This document shows positions 1-7,751 of a stretch of 37,435 nucleotides of DNA, piece after piece (position 1 is the first letter of the stretch; each line of letters opens with the position of its first letter). This DNA is from an uncultured Spirochaetales bacterium (GTDB lineage Bacteria; Spirochaetota; Spirochaetia; Sphaerochaetales; Sphaerochaetaceae), in assembly GCA_949289305.1 (NCBI GenBank), contig CASENB010000028.1, positions 1 through 37,435 of the forward strand. Reading direction: 5' to 3'. The notes under the pieces are model-generated. The model worked only from the letters and a program-made list of their open reading frames with translations. It ran no database searches and was not told where the DNA came from. The position numbers and the translations under genes are program-made.

Positions 1-18
1 TCTGTCTGTCTGTCTGTC
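1..18. repeat. GACA tetranucleotide tract (simple sequence repeat)
   Basis: Four and a half copies of TCTG on the plus strand (GACA on the coding strand), running into the window edge so the true copy number is unknown. It lies inside the reading frame of the methyltransferase on the minus strand. A unit of four is not a multiple of three, so gain or loss of one copy would shift the frame. Confidence 0.9.
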
Positions 19-1020
19 AAATTGTGTGGCCGACTTTGTGTATGTCAAGTCCTTATCGTCATTTCCTTTGCGAAATTTTACGATTTCAAATTGATCTGGA
101 TTGTGCTTGTCCAAATATGTAATTGGAACACCTATATCTTCAAAGTAATCGCAGGGGATTTCTGATGTCTTGTCGACGTTTATAGCGTCGTAGTTATCGA
201 ATTTCGGATACTCGTCCTCATGTCCATAATACTTCTTGTAAAGATCAAGCTTCTCATGCCTTTGAGGGTAATCGAGGTTGGTATACCACCTTACACCTTT
301 TACTCGAATATATTTTCTGCCGTTTGGCTCTATTCCACACCCCGCAGCATCGAGAGAATAGTCGTCAGGCACGTAGAATTTCCTATCGCCACTATGAATG
401 CTCGCACCAAGCCATAGCTTGTTATCTTTGATAAGAGGAAAAATCTCCTTGTAAGTAATAGCATTAACGTTTCCGATAATAAGAAAGCTTTTGCCGTATT
501 CCATTAATTGCGCAACATATTCACGGAACAGGCTGAAAGGCGGGTTTGTAACTACGATATCAGCCTGCTTGAGATACTCGATGCACTCCTTTGAACGAAA
601 ATCGCCGTTGCCCTTGAGCTTTTTGACGCCTCTGTTGGATGAAGTAAGAAGATTGTGGATGTCATCATCCGATACTCCGCGTCCATTTGCCATTGGAACT
701 TCTGAAATATCGAAAACATATGCGTTCTCTTTTACAAGAGGCTCATCAAACTCATCAAAAAGAGATAACTGCCCGCCTCCAAGTACGGGAGATGAGCTAT
801 AAGACGTACAAATCAGCCTTTTTAACCCCAAATAGTTGAAATTCTTCAGAAAGAAGTGGCAAAAATTGCTTTCATAAGGATCATCGCAGTTGCAAAGCAC
901 TGTTTTCCCTTTGAATTTATCCTCATAATAGTTGAGTTCTTTTTGTATGTCCTCATAGGTGGTATAAAACTCATCCTTTTTAGCTGTCTTAGCATTTGAT
1001 AAGCCTGTGTTTTTCGGCAT
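1..1020 (-). CDS. EcoRI-type adenine-specific DNA methyltransferase (partial, 3' end beyond window)
   Basis: The frame is open for 340 codons from the ATG at 1020 to the left edge with no stop, so the gene is incomplete here. The protein should transfer a methyl group from SAM to adenine in a specific DNA site, protecting it from a restriction enzyme or acting as an orphan methylase. The catalytic motif NPPF is at residues 159-162, inside DIVVTNPPFSLFREY, and VLCNCDDP is at 41-48. NYDAINVDKT (276-285), VPITYLDKHNPDQFE (298-312) and KFRKG further match my memory of M.EcoRI, which is about 326 aa long. The start is supported by AAGGAGAGGGAC just before ATG. From residue 335 the sequence becomes DRQTDR, encoded by the GACA tract, about where M.EcoRI approaches its C-terminus. 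No EcoRI-like nuclease gene is visible; it could lie beyond the left edge. Family assignment is confident; activity depends on the repeat number. Confidence 0.85.
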   Translation of the reverse strand, partial: MPKNTGLSNAKTAKKDEFYTTYEDIQKELNYYEDKFKGKTVLCNCDDPYESNFCHFFLKNFNYLGLKRLICTSYSSSPVLGGGQLSLFDEFDEPLVKENAYVFDISEVPMANGRGVSDDDIHNLLTSSNRGVKKLKGNGDFRSKECIEYLKQADIVVTNPPFSLFREYVAQLMEYGKSFLIIGNVNAITYKEIFPLIKDNKLWLGASIHSGDRKFYVPDDYSLDAAGCGIEPNGRKYIRVKGVRWYTNLDYPQRHEKLDLYKKYYGHEDEYPKFDNYDAINVDKTSEIPCDYFEDIGVPITYLDKHNPDQFEIVKFRKGNDDKDLTYTKSATQFDRQTDR

Positions 1021-1060
1021 GTCCCTCTCCTTTTCAAATATGCTTTTTATCTAAAATAGC

Positions 1061-1588
1061 TCATTTTTCACTGTTTTTATCAGAATTTTCTTCCACTCCC
1101 TCTTTGAAATTCGGATTGAGCACGGTCATATAAACGCTTCCGTTTGCCTCAATCTTATTGCCTTCCTTGATAGCTTTGAGGCGTTCTTGGATTTCTTCTT
1201 TGCAGATATCCTCTCTATGCCTGATAGATTTCAAATTCCCGTTTCCTGTAACGTATGCGATGGTCAGCAATTGATTGCATGTCATTCCCTGCAGGTCTAT
1301 GTCCTTGATTTCTCTGGGGATCGCCCAATAGAGCTCGTAAAGCTCCGGAGCCTTGTGCTCGTAAGTAAGCTCGTCCATCGAAACGTCCAATGTTTTCGCT
1401 ATTTTCCTGACCGTAGTCCAGCTCGGATTCACGTTCTGGCTTCTCATTGAAGAGAGCGTTTTGGGACTTAGCCCGATAAGCCTGGCGAGATCCGCCCATT
1501 TTATCCCTCTCTCTATCAGAATATCCTGAACGCGGTTGTAAAACTCCGTTATGAGCTCCTGGAAATACCAGTCGTCAGATTTCTTCAT
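1061..1588 (-). CDS. XRE-family HTH regulator
   Basis: A 175-aa protein with an N-terminal helix-turn-helix of the Cro/CI (XRE) type at about residues 16-80: WADLARLIGLSPKTLSS forms the recognition region, followed by VRKIAKTLDVSMDEL. The C-terminal half is charged and matches no family I recognise. I chose the ATG at 1588, preceded by GAGGTGTGGAG, over the upstream in-frame ATG at 1621, which has no ribosome site. It lies 40 nt upstream of the methyltransferase on the same strand, so the two may be co-transcribed and it may control the modification gene. That role is inferred from position only. Confidence 0.75.
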   Translation of the reverse strand: MKKSDDWYFQELITEFYNRVQDILIERGIKWADLARLIGLSPKTLSSMRSQNVNPSWTTVRKIAKTLDVSMDELTYEHKAPELYELYWAIPREIKDIDLQGMTCNQLLTIAYVTGNGNLKSIRHREDICKEEIQERLKAIKEGNKIEANGSVYMTVLNPNFKEGVEENSDKNSEK

Positions 1589-1670
1589 CTCCACACCTCT
1601 TGATGGAGAGAAGTATAACATAGAATCTTGAGCTGCTGTAACGTAAAAAACGGAAGGATCGCTTATTTTC

Positions 1671-1919
1671 TTAAAGGTTTTCGGGCCTGCCGTATATTAG
1701 ACGCTCGACGCTCGTCCCAATAGCCTCAGCCATCTCCATGGCGCTGCACATCGATATGTTGCACTTCACGCTCTTTTTTGAAGAAAGCGTCCTCGGATCA
1801 AGGCTCAGCTTGTCTGCCAGCTCTCTCCAAGTCATTCCTTTCTCCTTGAGCATGTAATCGGCATTGCTCCAGAAATTCTCGGTTATCCTATCGTATTTCT
1901 CTTTATTGCTTGTAATCAT
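1671..1919 (-). CDS. Small XRE-like HTH protein
   Basis: An 82-aa protein consisting almost entirely of a helix-turn-helix domain. WRELADKLSLDPRTLSSKKS and AMEMAEAIGTSVERLIYGR align along the length of the N-terminal domain of the neighbouring regulator at 1061-1588 (shared pattern W.(D/E)LA..L.L.P.TLSS and the final L.YG/E), so the two are probably paralogues. GAGG lies about 8 nt before the ATG, and a possible -10 box TATACT lies further upstream. The size resembles controller proteins of restriction-modification systems, but the function is inferred. Confidence 0.7.
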   Translation of the reverse strand: MITSNKEKYDRITENFWSNADYMLKEKGMTWRELADKLSLDPRTLSSKKSVKCNISMCSAMEMAEAIGTSVERLIYGRPENL

Positions 1920-2128
1920 ATTTTTTTCCTCAAGTATAGTATGACAGTATTTGAAGAAAAATCAAATTAATAAGATTATGATATTAAGTCTTTGAAACTA
2001 AATATTCTTCAGGTTCGATATATTGAGCTAAAATTTTGAAAAAGTTTTAAAATAACTTAGAATTACAAGTTATTTTCTTGCTTTTTCGTTATTTATAACT
2101 CATTATATTAATACGCTCTCTCGGAGTT
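1920..2128. other. AT-rich spacer between HTH gene and transposase
   Basis: About 210 bp with very low GC. It should contain the promoter of the HTH gene and the left end of the insertion sequence. I could not find a convincing terminal inverted repeat or target duplication. Confidence 0.5.
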
Positions 2129-3451
2129 ATGACTCAATATCATAAGGTACATTACATGAAAGGACTAGGCGAAAATTGCAGGGGCATTCTCTATAGAACT
2201 TTTTCTGCCATCGAAAACGAGGCGGAGCGTTTCGTCGTGTCCTCGGGGCAGGATTTTACCCGCAAAAGGAAACTTCCGTTCGCAGAGACCATGCGTACCG
2301 TAATGATCATGGAAGGCAACTCGCTAAACAAGGAGCTTTGCGATATCCACAACATCTCTATGGAAAAACCGTTCATCACAAAATCGGCATTCGTACAGCA
2401 GAGAGCTAAAATAAAGCATGAGGCGTTTGAGGAAGCGTTCAGAAGATTCAACAATGCTACGGACACAAACGATCTCAACCTTCTTAACGGCTACAGGCTT
2501 ATCGTGATAGATGGCTCGGATCTCAACATAGCGTTGAATACAGAATCCGACACCTATTTCGGTCCCGAGAAAAACGGATCTGAGAATGGCTACAACCAAT
2601 TCCACATAAATGCAGTCTACGATCTTCTCAACAGCACTTACATGGACTGCATTATACAGCCCACTCCGAAAAAACATGAGATTGAAGCGGCAAGGCAGAT
2701 GATAAGAAGAATCGGGGCAAAGCCTGCGTCATGCAGGAATCTCGTGATAGGGGACAGGGGATACGGATTTCTTGATCTTATGGAGAGCATCAGGGATGCG
2801 AATGCCGATTATCTTATCAGGATTCAAAATACTTTTATAAAAGAAACAGCCGCGTTGCCGAACGAGCAACTGGATGTGGAATTATCTTTCACGATTGTAA
2901 CAAAGCAGACGAAAGAGCTTAAGGCATTAAGAGAGCAGGGATTGGTAAAATGGCTGTCAGGACCGAGCAATCATAGCAAAACGAAAAAGAGAGTCACATG
3001 GCACCATGAATCCCCTTACAACATGACCATGCGTGTCGTACGATTCCCTCTTTCTACCAGAGAGTACGAGACTATCGCCACATCGCTCGATAGAAATATG
3101 TTCCCGATAGAGAAAATCAAGGAGATATACCATCTGCGCTGGGGTATCGAGACCAGTTTCAGAACGCTGAAATATGCCATCGGGCTTACCAGTTTCCATG
3201 CTAAAAAGGAAGAGTCGATCAAACAGGAGATCTTCGCCCGATTGCTGATGTACAACTTCTGCTCCCGCATTGCGAATTCTATTGCGATTGAACAGAAGGA
3301 CGATAACGCTCATACTTACCAAGTCAACTTCACGCAGGCGATACACATCTGTTTCTCTTATATGAAATGGAACCTTGATAGCGATATCAGGGAGCTTATA
3401 AGGCGTTATGTTGAGCCATGCGTCCGGGGCGGGCAGACAAGCGGAAGATAA
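2129..3451 (+). CDS. IS4-family DDE transposase
   Basis: A 440-aa transposase that appears full length and intact. It would cut and join the ends of its insertion sequence with a DDE triad. The visible motifs are IVIDGSDL (first D, about residue 126), NLVIGDRGYGFLDLM (second D, about 209), and the IS4 signature Y-2-R-3-E-6-K in YHLRWGIETSFRTLKY (about 338-353), followed by FHAKKEESIKQEIFARLLMYN. The GDRGY motif fits the ISPepr1-like branch of IS4. The start at 2129 has GGAG very close by, so an internal start cannot be excluded. It separates the restriction-modification-like island from the importer operon. Confidence 0.88.
   Translation: MTQYHKVHYMKGLGENCRGILYRTFSAIENEAERFVVSSGQDFTRKRKLPFAETMRTVMIMEGNSLNKELCDIHNISMEKPFITKSAFVQQRAKIKHEAFEEAFRRFNNATDTNDLNLLNGYRLIVIDGSDLNIALNTESDTYFGPEKNGSENGYNQFHINAVYDLLNSTYMDCIIQPTPKKHEIEAARQMIRRIGAKPASCRNLVIGDRGYGFLDLMESIRDANADYLIRIQNTFIKETAALPNEQLDVELSFTIVTKQTKELKALREQGLVKWLSGPSNHSKTKKRVTWHHESPYNMTMRVVRFPLSTREYETIATSLDRNMFPIEKIKEIYHLRWGIETSFRTLKYAIGLTSFHAKKEESIKQEIFARLLMYNFCSRIANSIAIEQKDDNAHTYQVNFTQAIHICFSYMKWNLDSDIRELIRRYVEPCVRGGQTSGR
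2129..3451 (+). mobile_element. IS4-family insertion sequence (core only; ends not resolved)
   Basis: A single long transposase gene fills the element. Only the coding core is given because no pair of terminal inverted repeats or flanking direct repeats could be identified by eye. The element probably extends some tens of bases to the left and up to about 200 bp to the right. Confidence 0.6.
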
Positions 3452-3747
3452 AGCCAAAAAGCGCAGTTTTCTTCATCTACAGAGTCGCGTAAGCCATTAA
3501 AAATGGCTCGCTTCGTCATATCCCGACATCGTTCGAAAAGCTTCTAAACAACTCCAAAACAGAACTTCAGCCATAAAAATAGCCACAGAACCCGATATTC
3601 TGAGCACTGCGGCTTTTTCTTTTTTCTAAGGTCCAAAAGCATCAAAAACTGTCGTTCTTAACTTAACGGGTTTCCCGTATGTCATTATGAGATAGAGGCT
3701 TTCGATGGCTTAACTAAATGACATTGAGCTTTGCGCTAGCTATTTTT
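3452..3747. other. Non-coding stretch with hairpins downstream of transposase
   Basis: 296 bp without a gene. It contains a perfect 7-bp hairpin AGCCATT-AAA-AATGGCT near 3493-3509, a small ACGGG-TTT-CCCGT dyad at 3666-3678, and a wider 8-bp inverted repeat (3679-3686 with 3717-3724). The right end of the insertion sequence is probably somewhere in here. Confidence 0.6.
3679..3724. repeat. 8-bp inverted repeat ATGTCATT / AATGACAT
   Basis: Two perfect arms, 3679-3686 and 3717-3724, separated by 30 nt. They lie just downstream of the importer operon, which ends at 3748 on the minus strand, and downstream of the transposase. They could be an element end, an mRNA 3' structure or chance. Confidence 0.5.
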
Positions 3748-4803
3748 TTATATGTTTAAAAGGCTGTCTATTTCGCTGTCTCTTATGTCATATAGATAGA
3801 ACAGCGAATAGAACTCCTTTATCTTTGCTCTTAGATCTATCTCGCTATATAGATCGGGGTAGAGAAGTGATCCTAAGTAGTAGATGCCGATTATCCTGTT
3901 CACACTTGGCGGATTGTCGATAAATGGGTAAGGGGAGGATGGAAGAAGGTATACGTTTTTATTTTGAACGGCCCTTAGCGTACTCCATGTCTTATTCTTT
4001 AAAATATAGTCATAAGCCTCTTTTTCTGAAAGAAGTATGACATCAGGATCCCATAGGATTATCTCTTCAAGAGAGGCAATTCCGTTTCCCTCTGAAAATG
4101 ATTTCTCAACTACGTTCTCACCCCCTACGAGCTCAATTACTTCTGCGTGGAAGCTTCCGCTTTCGATTGCAGAAAGTCCGTCAGCGCTTGACGAGTAGTA
4201 GACTCTTACGGGATCTTCTATCAACTGTTTTTTCTCTTTTGCAAAATTAATCGCATCTTCTGCATAAACAGCCCTTTTTTCACATTCCTCAGCATTTCCA
4301 AGTAATGCGCCGAGCTTTCTATATGCCTCTGCCGTGTTTTCAAGATAGCATTCGATGAATACGACTGGAATTCCAAGGCTCTCAGTTAGATTGTCTAAAT
4401 CGTCCTTAGTGTTTTCCACATCTCCTTTTATCTCTCCCATGTCGATTACTACATCAGGATCTTGTAAGATTACTTCTTCCTTGTTTAAATTCGATCTTCT
4501 GCCATAGAATGCGCCGAATATCGGAAGGCTGTCGATCTTTTCATCCTTATAAATATAGGCTCGCTCTCCTATAGGATTTGCAAGTCCCACCATCATATCC
4601 TTTGCAACTGGATATAAAACCATTTGCGCCATATTTCCCGATGGTGCAATTTTTCCAATAGGGGAGGAGAATGTAAAACTTCTTCCTAAGTCGTCAGTGA
4701 AAGTGAAAGAGTAATCGCTTTCTGCTGCTGTCTCTCTCTCTGCCTGGGCAAAGGATGGGAAAGTGACGATTAATAATAAAAGAATGAGAACAATTTTTTT
4801 CAT
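3748..4803 (-). CDS. Periplasmic substrate-binding protein of an iron/cobalamin-type ABC importer
   Basis: A 351-aa exported binding protein of the BtuF/FhuD/TroA-like helical-backbone class. A signal peptide is clear: MKK, a leucine-rich core, then a likely signal peptidase I site after FAQA. There is no lipobox cysteine, so it should be periplasmic rather than a lipoprotein. The first domain opens with FTDDLGRSFTF; LQDPDVVIDMG and LWDPDVILLSE are the paired strand segments typical of this fold, and DNPPSVNRIIGIYYLG lies near the end. I chose ATG 4803 over GTG 4809 because AAGGAG sits 5 nt before it. It is the last gene of a four-gene operon and starts at the stop of the methyltransferase. 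The ligand (iron chelate, corrinoid, heme or oxyanion) cannot be read from the sequence. Confidence 0.82.
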   Translation of the reverse strand: MKKIVLILLLLIVTFPSFAQAERETAAESDYSFTFTDDLGRSFTFSSPIGKIAPSGNMAQMVLYPVAKDMMVGLANPIGERAYIYKDEKIDSLPIFGAFYGRRSNLNKEEVILQDPDVVIDMGEIKGDVENTKDDLDNLTESLGIPVVFIECYLENTAEAYRKLGALLGNAEECEKRAVYAEDAINFAKEKKQLIEDPVRVYYSSSADGLSAIESGSFHAEVIELVGGENVVEKSFSEGNGIASLEEIILWDPDVILLSEKEAYDYILKNKTWSTLRAVQNKNVYLLPSSPYPFIDNPPSVNRIIGIYYLGSLLYPDLYSEIDLRAKIKEFYSLFYLYDIRDSEIDSLLNI

Positions 4804-4805
4804 AA

Positions 4806-5468
4806 TCACTCCTTATACATAGTGAAAATAGAGATTTTCTTATCGTTTTTTATCGCATAGGGATAATCAGGATTCTCTATTTTCTCTAATTCAATTTCTT
4901 TGCGCTCTCCGTAATAGAGGCTTATAAAGTTTTCAGCATCATCGCTGTCTTTTACAGGCTGACTGAAATCTAAAGTCAAGTCATCTCTTTTGTATCTGAT
5001 ACTTTCGTCTTTTAAAAGGCATTCAAACTCTTCTGTCCTGTCTTTTTTATTTGAATATACAGAGCCGCTATGCCTGCTGAAAACGCTTATGATCTTCTCA
5101 TTTGCCAATGACATGAAATAAGAGAGATCGTCTTTATCTTTTATTCGGCCAAAGAATATTAAAAGAAGAATATCTGCTCTGTCTTTTAGCTCATATGCAT
5201 CAGATAGCGTTACGATGTTATCTTTTATCCTTTCATTTGATCTTTTTACGGCATTTGGACTATTGTCTACAGCTTTTATGTTGTAGCCGTTTTCAAAAAG
5301 ATACTGGCTTATAAAGCTAAGGCCTGAGCCAAGTTCTAAAATGCTTTTGCTCTTGTTTATTTCGTTTTCTAAAATCTTTGAAAGCCTTTTATTGAATAGG
5401 GTGTATTTCTCTGCCCTTTCGTAGTATGTTATCTTCTCTTTCGTCCAATAGTCTAAAGCGGCGTGCAT
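4806..5468 (-). CDS. Class I SAM-dependent methyltransferase embedded in importer operon
   Basis: A 220-aa protein with the Rossmann SAM-binding core. Motif I is ILELGSGLSFISQYL (about residues 43-57), the acidic end of strand 2 is AVDNSPNAVKRSN (about 65-77), and a strand 4 hydrophobic segment is DILLLIFFG. The N-terminus (YWTKEKITYYERA) resembles small-molecule methyltransferases. GAGGT lies 5 nt before ATG. It overlaps the ATPase gene upstream by 16 nt, and its stop overlaps the start region of the binding-protein gene, so translation is probably coupled. The position suggests that it modifies the imported ligand or a metallophore, but no substrate can be named. Confidence 0.75.
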   Translation of the reverse strand: MHAALDYWTKEKITYYERAEKYTLFNKRLSKILENEINKSKSILELGSGLSFISQYLFENGYNIKAVDNSPNAVKRSNERIKDNIVTLSDAYELKDRADILLLIFFGRIKDKDDLSYFMSLANEKIISVFSRHSGSVYSNKKDRTEEFECLLKDESIRYKRDDLTLDFSQPVKDSDDAENFISLYYGERKEIELEKIENPDYPYAIKNDKKISIFTMYKE

Positions 5469-6229
5469 ATATACCTCATAGAGCGTCCCGTGTCTATTCT
5501 TCTTATAAATAGTTCTTCGTTATAGATTTCAGATAGCTCGTTAGACTTTGCAAGATCCTCAGGACTTGAGAACGTTTTTATCTTTCCGTCTTTAATCGTT
5601 AGTATCTTATTTGAGTAGTTCAGGGCAAGCTCTGGATTATGAGTACTGTAGATGATTCCGATTCCGCTTTCATTGAGTTTTCTTAACTCGTTTAAAAGCA
5701 TTATCTGGTTTCCATAGTCCAAATTGCTTGTAGGTTCGTCTAGGATTATGAATGAAGACTTCTGCATTAGGGCGCGGAGTATCAAAACCATCTGTCGCTC
5801 CCCTCCTGAAAGGCTATCCATCCTCCTGTCCTTTAAATGGAGTATTTTAAACGTCTTTAACAGTTCAATGGCCTCATCTATCTCTTTCTCTTTCGGATAA
5901 GAGAACATTGATAGACTTGCAACAGATCCCATTAGAATTGCATCGAGCACAGTATAAGAGAACTCCATATTTCCTGACTGAGGGATATATGAAAAGACCG
6001 TGGCAATATCTTTTATCTTGTATATATCAATGCTTTTGCCATCTATTAGTATCTCACCAGTTTCTTTTTTTAAGCTCTTTAAAAGAAGTTTGAAAAGGGT
6101 GGACTTTCCTGCTCCGTTCTTTCCTAAAATGGCAACCATATCCACACTTGATAGAGTGAAAGTCGCCGAGGAGAGCACGTCAGTTCCCTTCTTATATGAA
6201 TAGCTAAGATTTTTTACCTCAATATTCAC
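5453..6229 (-). CDS. ABC importer ATP-binding protein (FecE/BtuD-like)
   Basis: A 258-aa ATPase that powers the importer. Walker A is GKNGAGKST (about residues 36-44), the Q-loop is SYIPQSG, the signature is LSGGERQM, Walker B is SFIILDEPTS and the switch histidine is in STHNPE. The start codon is GTG, preceded by GGAGGGAAAGC. The gene overlaps the permease upstream by 11 nt and the methyltransferase downstream by 16 nt, so this is one tight operon. The length and motif spacing fit the iron-siderophore/cobalamin class. Confidence 0.9.
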   Translation of the reverse strand: MNIEVKNLSYSYKKGTDVLSSATFTLSSVDMVAILGKNGAGKSTLFKLLLKSLKKETGEILIDGKSIDIYKIKDIATVFSYIPQSGNMEFSYTVLDAILMGSVASLSMFSYPKEKEIDEAIELLKTFKILHLKDRRMDSLSGGERQMVLILRALMQKSSFIILDEPTSNLDYGNQIMLLNELRKLNESGIGIIYSTHNPELALNYSNKILTIKDGKIKTFSSPEDLAKSNELSEIYNEELFIRRIDTGRSMRYICTPL

Positions 6230-7235
6230 GCTTTCCCTCCTTTTTAATCAGATATAAAAATAGAGGTGCGCCGATGAAGGATGTTAGTATTCCAAGTGGA
6301 ATCTCGCTTGTCGCAAAAGATCGAGATACCGTGTCTACTATAGTTAGAAATGATGCGCCAAGAAGAGCAGAGGACGGGATTGTAAGCCTTGTGTCGCTTC
6401 CGTTTATCATGCGGGTAAAGTGGGGTATTACAAGGCCTACCCATCCAATTTGACCTGATGCGGCAACAGCTGAAGAGGTAAGGAGGGTAGAACAGATTAT
6501 TGCTGCAAGTCTTATTGCCTTTGTATTTACTCCCATGCTCCTTGCCTCATCTTCAGAAAGAGATAAAAGGTTGAGCCTGTATGAAATTAAAATAAGTGGA
6601 ATTGCTGCGCATAGCGTGACTACAAATACTAATGCAAGGTCTGATGTTCTGAAAGACGAGAGAGAACCCATCAGAAAATATGTGATCGACGGAAGCTTCT
6701 CATTTGTATCTGCAACGAGTTTTACAAAGCTTGTCGCAGATGAAAAAAGAGATGAGATCATAATGCCTGAAAGTATAAGGCTGAGAGTGTCCTTTCTTCT
6801 AATTACAAGGGAAAAGAGCATCAGTATTGCAAGGGACAATAGGCCGAAAACAAAGGCCGTCATGCTTACGGCAAGATAACTAAAGTCTAAAAGAAGTGCA
6901 ATTGATGCACCGAATGCAGCTGCGGAGGATGAGCCTAAAGTGTCCTGGCTTGCCATAGGATTTCTGAACACCTGTTGCAGTACAAGCCCAGATACAGTAA
7001 GTGAAGCTCCTATAAGGCTTGAAAGAATAATACGTGGAAGTCTTATATTAAAGACGATTGTTTCTGCAGAATCTGGCCAGCTCTGCTCTATATCAAAAAC
7101 CCTGGAAAGCAGTATCTTGATAAGCTCAATAGGAGAAACAGGATATCGTCCAAAATTAAAAGATAGGAGAAATACTGCTATAAAAAGCAAGACAAAAGGA
7201 AATATTCTCTTTCTTTTCTTCTTTATATTTTCCAT
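6219..7235 (-). CDS. ABC importer permease (FecCD/BtuC family)
   Basis: A permease of about 338 aa with many hydrophobic helices, forming the channel of the importer as a homodimer. FecCD signatures are visible: IRLPRIILSSLIGASLTVSG, QQVFRNPMASQDTLGSSSAA near the front, and GQIGWVGLVIPHFTRMI near the end. I chose the start at 7235 (MENIKKKRKR); an upstream in-frame ATG at 7277 would give an improbable N-terminus and would run past the start of the divergent gene. No clear ribosome site is present, and a TAGAAT box lies 10 nt upstream. First gene of the operon. Confidence 0.87.
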   Translation of the reverse strand: MENIKKKRKRIFPFVLLFIAVFLLSFNFGRYPVSPIELIKILLSRVFDIEQSWPDSAETIVFNIRLPRIILSSLIGASLTVSGLVLQQVFRNPMASQDTLGSSSAAAFGASIALLLDFSYLAVSMTAFVFGLLSLAILMLFSLVIRRKDTLSLILSGIMISSLFSSATSFVKLVADTNEKLPSITYFLMGSLSSFRTSDLALVFVVTLCAAIPLILISYRLNLLSLSEDEARSMGVNTKAIRLAAIICSTLLTSSAVAASGQIGWVGLVIPHFTRMINGSDTRLTIPSSALLGASFLTIVDTVSRSFATSEIPLGILTSFIGAPLFLYLIKKEGKREY

Positions 7236-7268
7236 TTGATAATGGATTCTACAATATCTTGAGAAAAA

Positions 7269-7278
7269 ATTGTACAAT
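7269..7278. promoter_or_regulatory. Palindrome ATTGTACAAT between divergent permease and flavodoxin genes
   Basis: A perfect 10-bp palindrome in the 49-bp gap between two divergent starts. It contains TACAAT (7273-7278), the candidate -10 of the flavodoxin gene, ending 6 nt before its ATG. It also covers the expected -35 position for the permease TAGAAT box (7246-7251). A regulator bound here could affect both directions. Confidence 0.5.
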
Positions 7279-7284
7279 GTTTTT

Positions 7285-7743
7285 ATGAAAGTGGTAGTTG
7301 TTTATAATAGCAAGACAGGTTTTACAAAATCTTATGCATCTTATATTGCAAAAGAGACAGGTGCTGCTCTTTTATCATTGAAAGAGGCAAAGCGGGATAA
7401 AACGAAATACGACGTTCTTGTTTTCGGAACTTATACCATAGCATCTAAGCTTAGTAAGATCTCTACATATGAAAAGATGAGAGGGCGCTATAAGCATTCA
7501 TTGCTGTTTGTAACAGGAGCTCGTCCATATGAGGATGGAAAGAGCAGCGAGTATTACTATCTTCCAGGCGGAATAAACTATGAGAAGATGTCTAGTTTGA
7601 AAAGAGGAATGATGAAGCTCTTTTTAAAATCATTAGACAATGCTAGCGATATCTATAAAATGCTCTCATCTTCTTACAGCTTCTATGATGAGAAGTATGC
7701 TAAAGAGATTATAAAGGACATAAATAATACCACTATCGAATAA
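7285..7743 (+). CDS. Flavodoxin-like protein (flavodoxin_5/HemG-like)
   Basis: A 152-aa flavodoxin-fold protein. The N-terminus MKVVVVYNSKTGFTKSYA carries the FMN phosphate-binding loop (YNSKTGFTK, residues 7-15), followed by YDVLVFGTYT and a strand SLLFVTGARP, consistent with a short-chain electron-transfer flavoprotein. The ATG at 7285 fits the fold; the in-frame ATG at 7270 adds only five residues. There is no Shine-Dalgarno sequence and TACAAT ends 6 nt upstream, so the message may be leaderless. It diverges from the importer operon and might supply electrons for reductive release of the imported metal or cofactor, which is inference. Confidence 0.75.
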   Translation: MKVVVVYNSKTGFTKSYASYIAKETGAALLSLKEAKRDKTKYDVLVFGTYTIASKLSKISTYEKMRGRYKHSLLFVTGARPYEDGKSSEYYYLPGGINYEKMSSLKRGMMKLFLKSLDNASDIYKMLSSSYSFYDEKYAKEIIKDINNTTIE

Positions 7744-7751
7744 TGCTTTCC

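Noticed and set aside
846..1037. 63-codon minus-strand open frame
   Set aside because: It lies in another frame over the methyltransferase start; the EcoRI-type frame has clear motifs and a ribosome site.
2957..3457. 166-codon minus-strand open frame
   Set aside because: Antisense of the transposase; no recognisable domain.
3666..3678. ACGGG-TTT-CCCGT as a terminator
   Set aside because: The stem is only 5 bp and no T-run follows on either strand.
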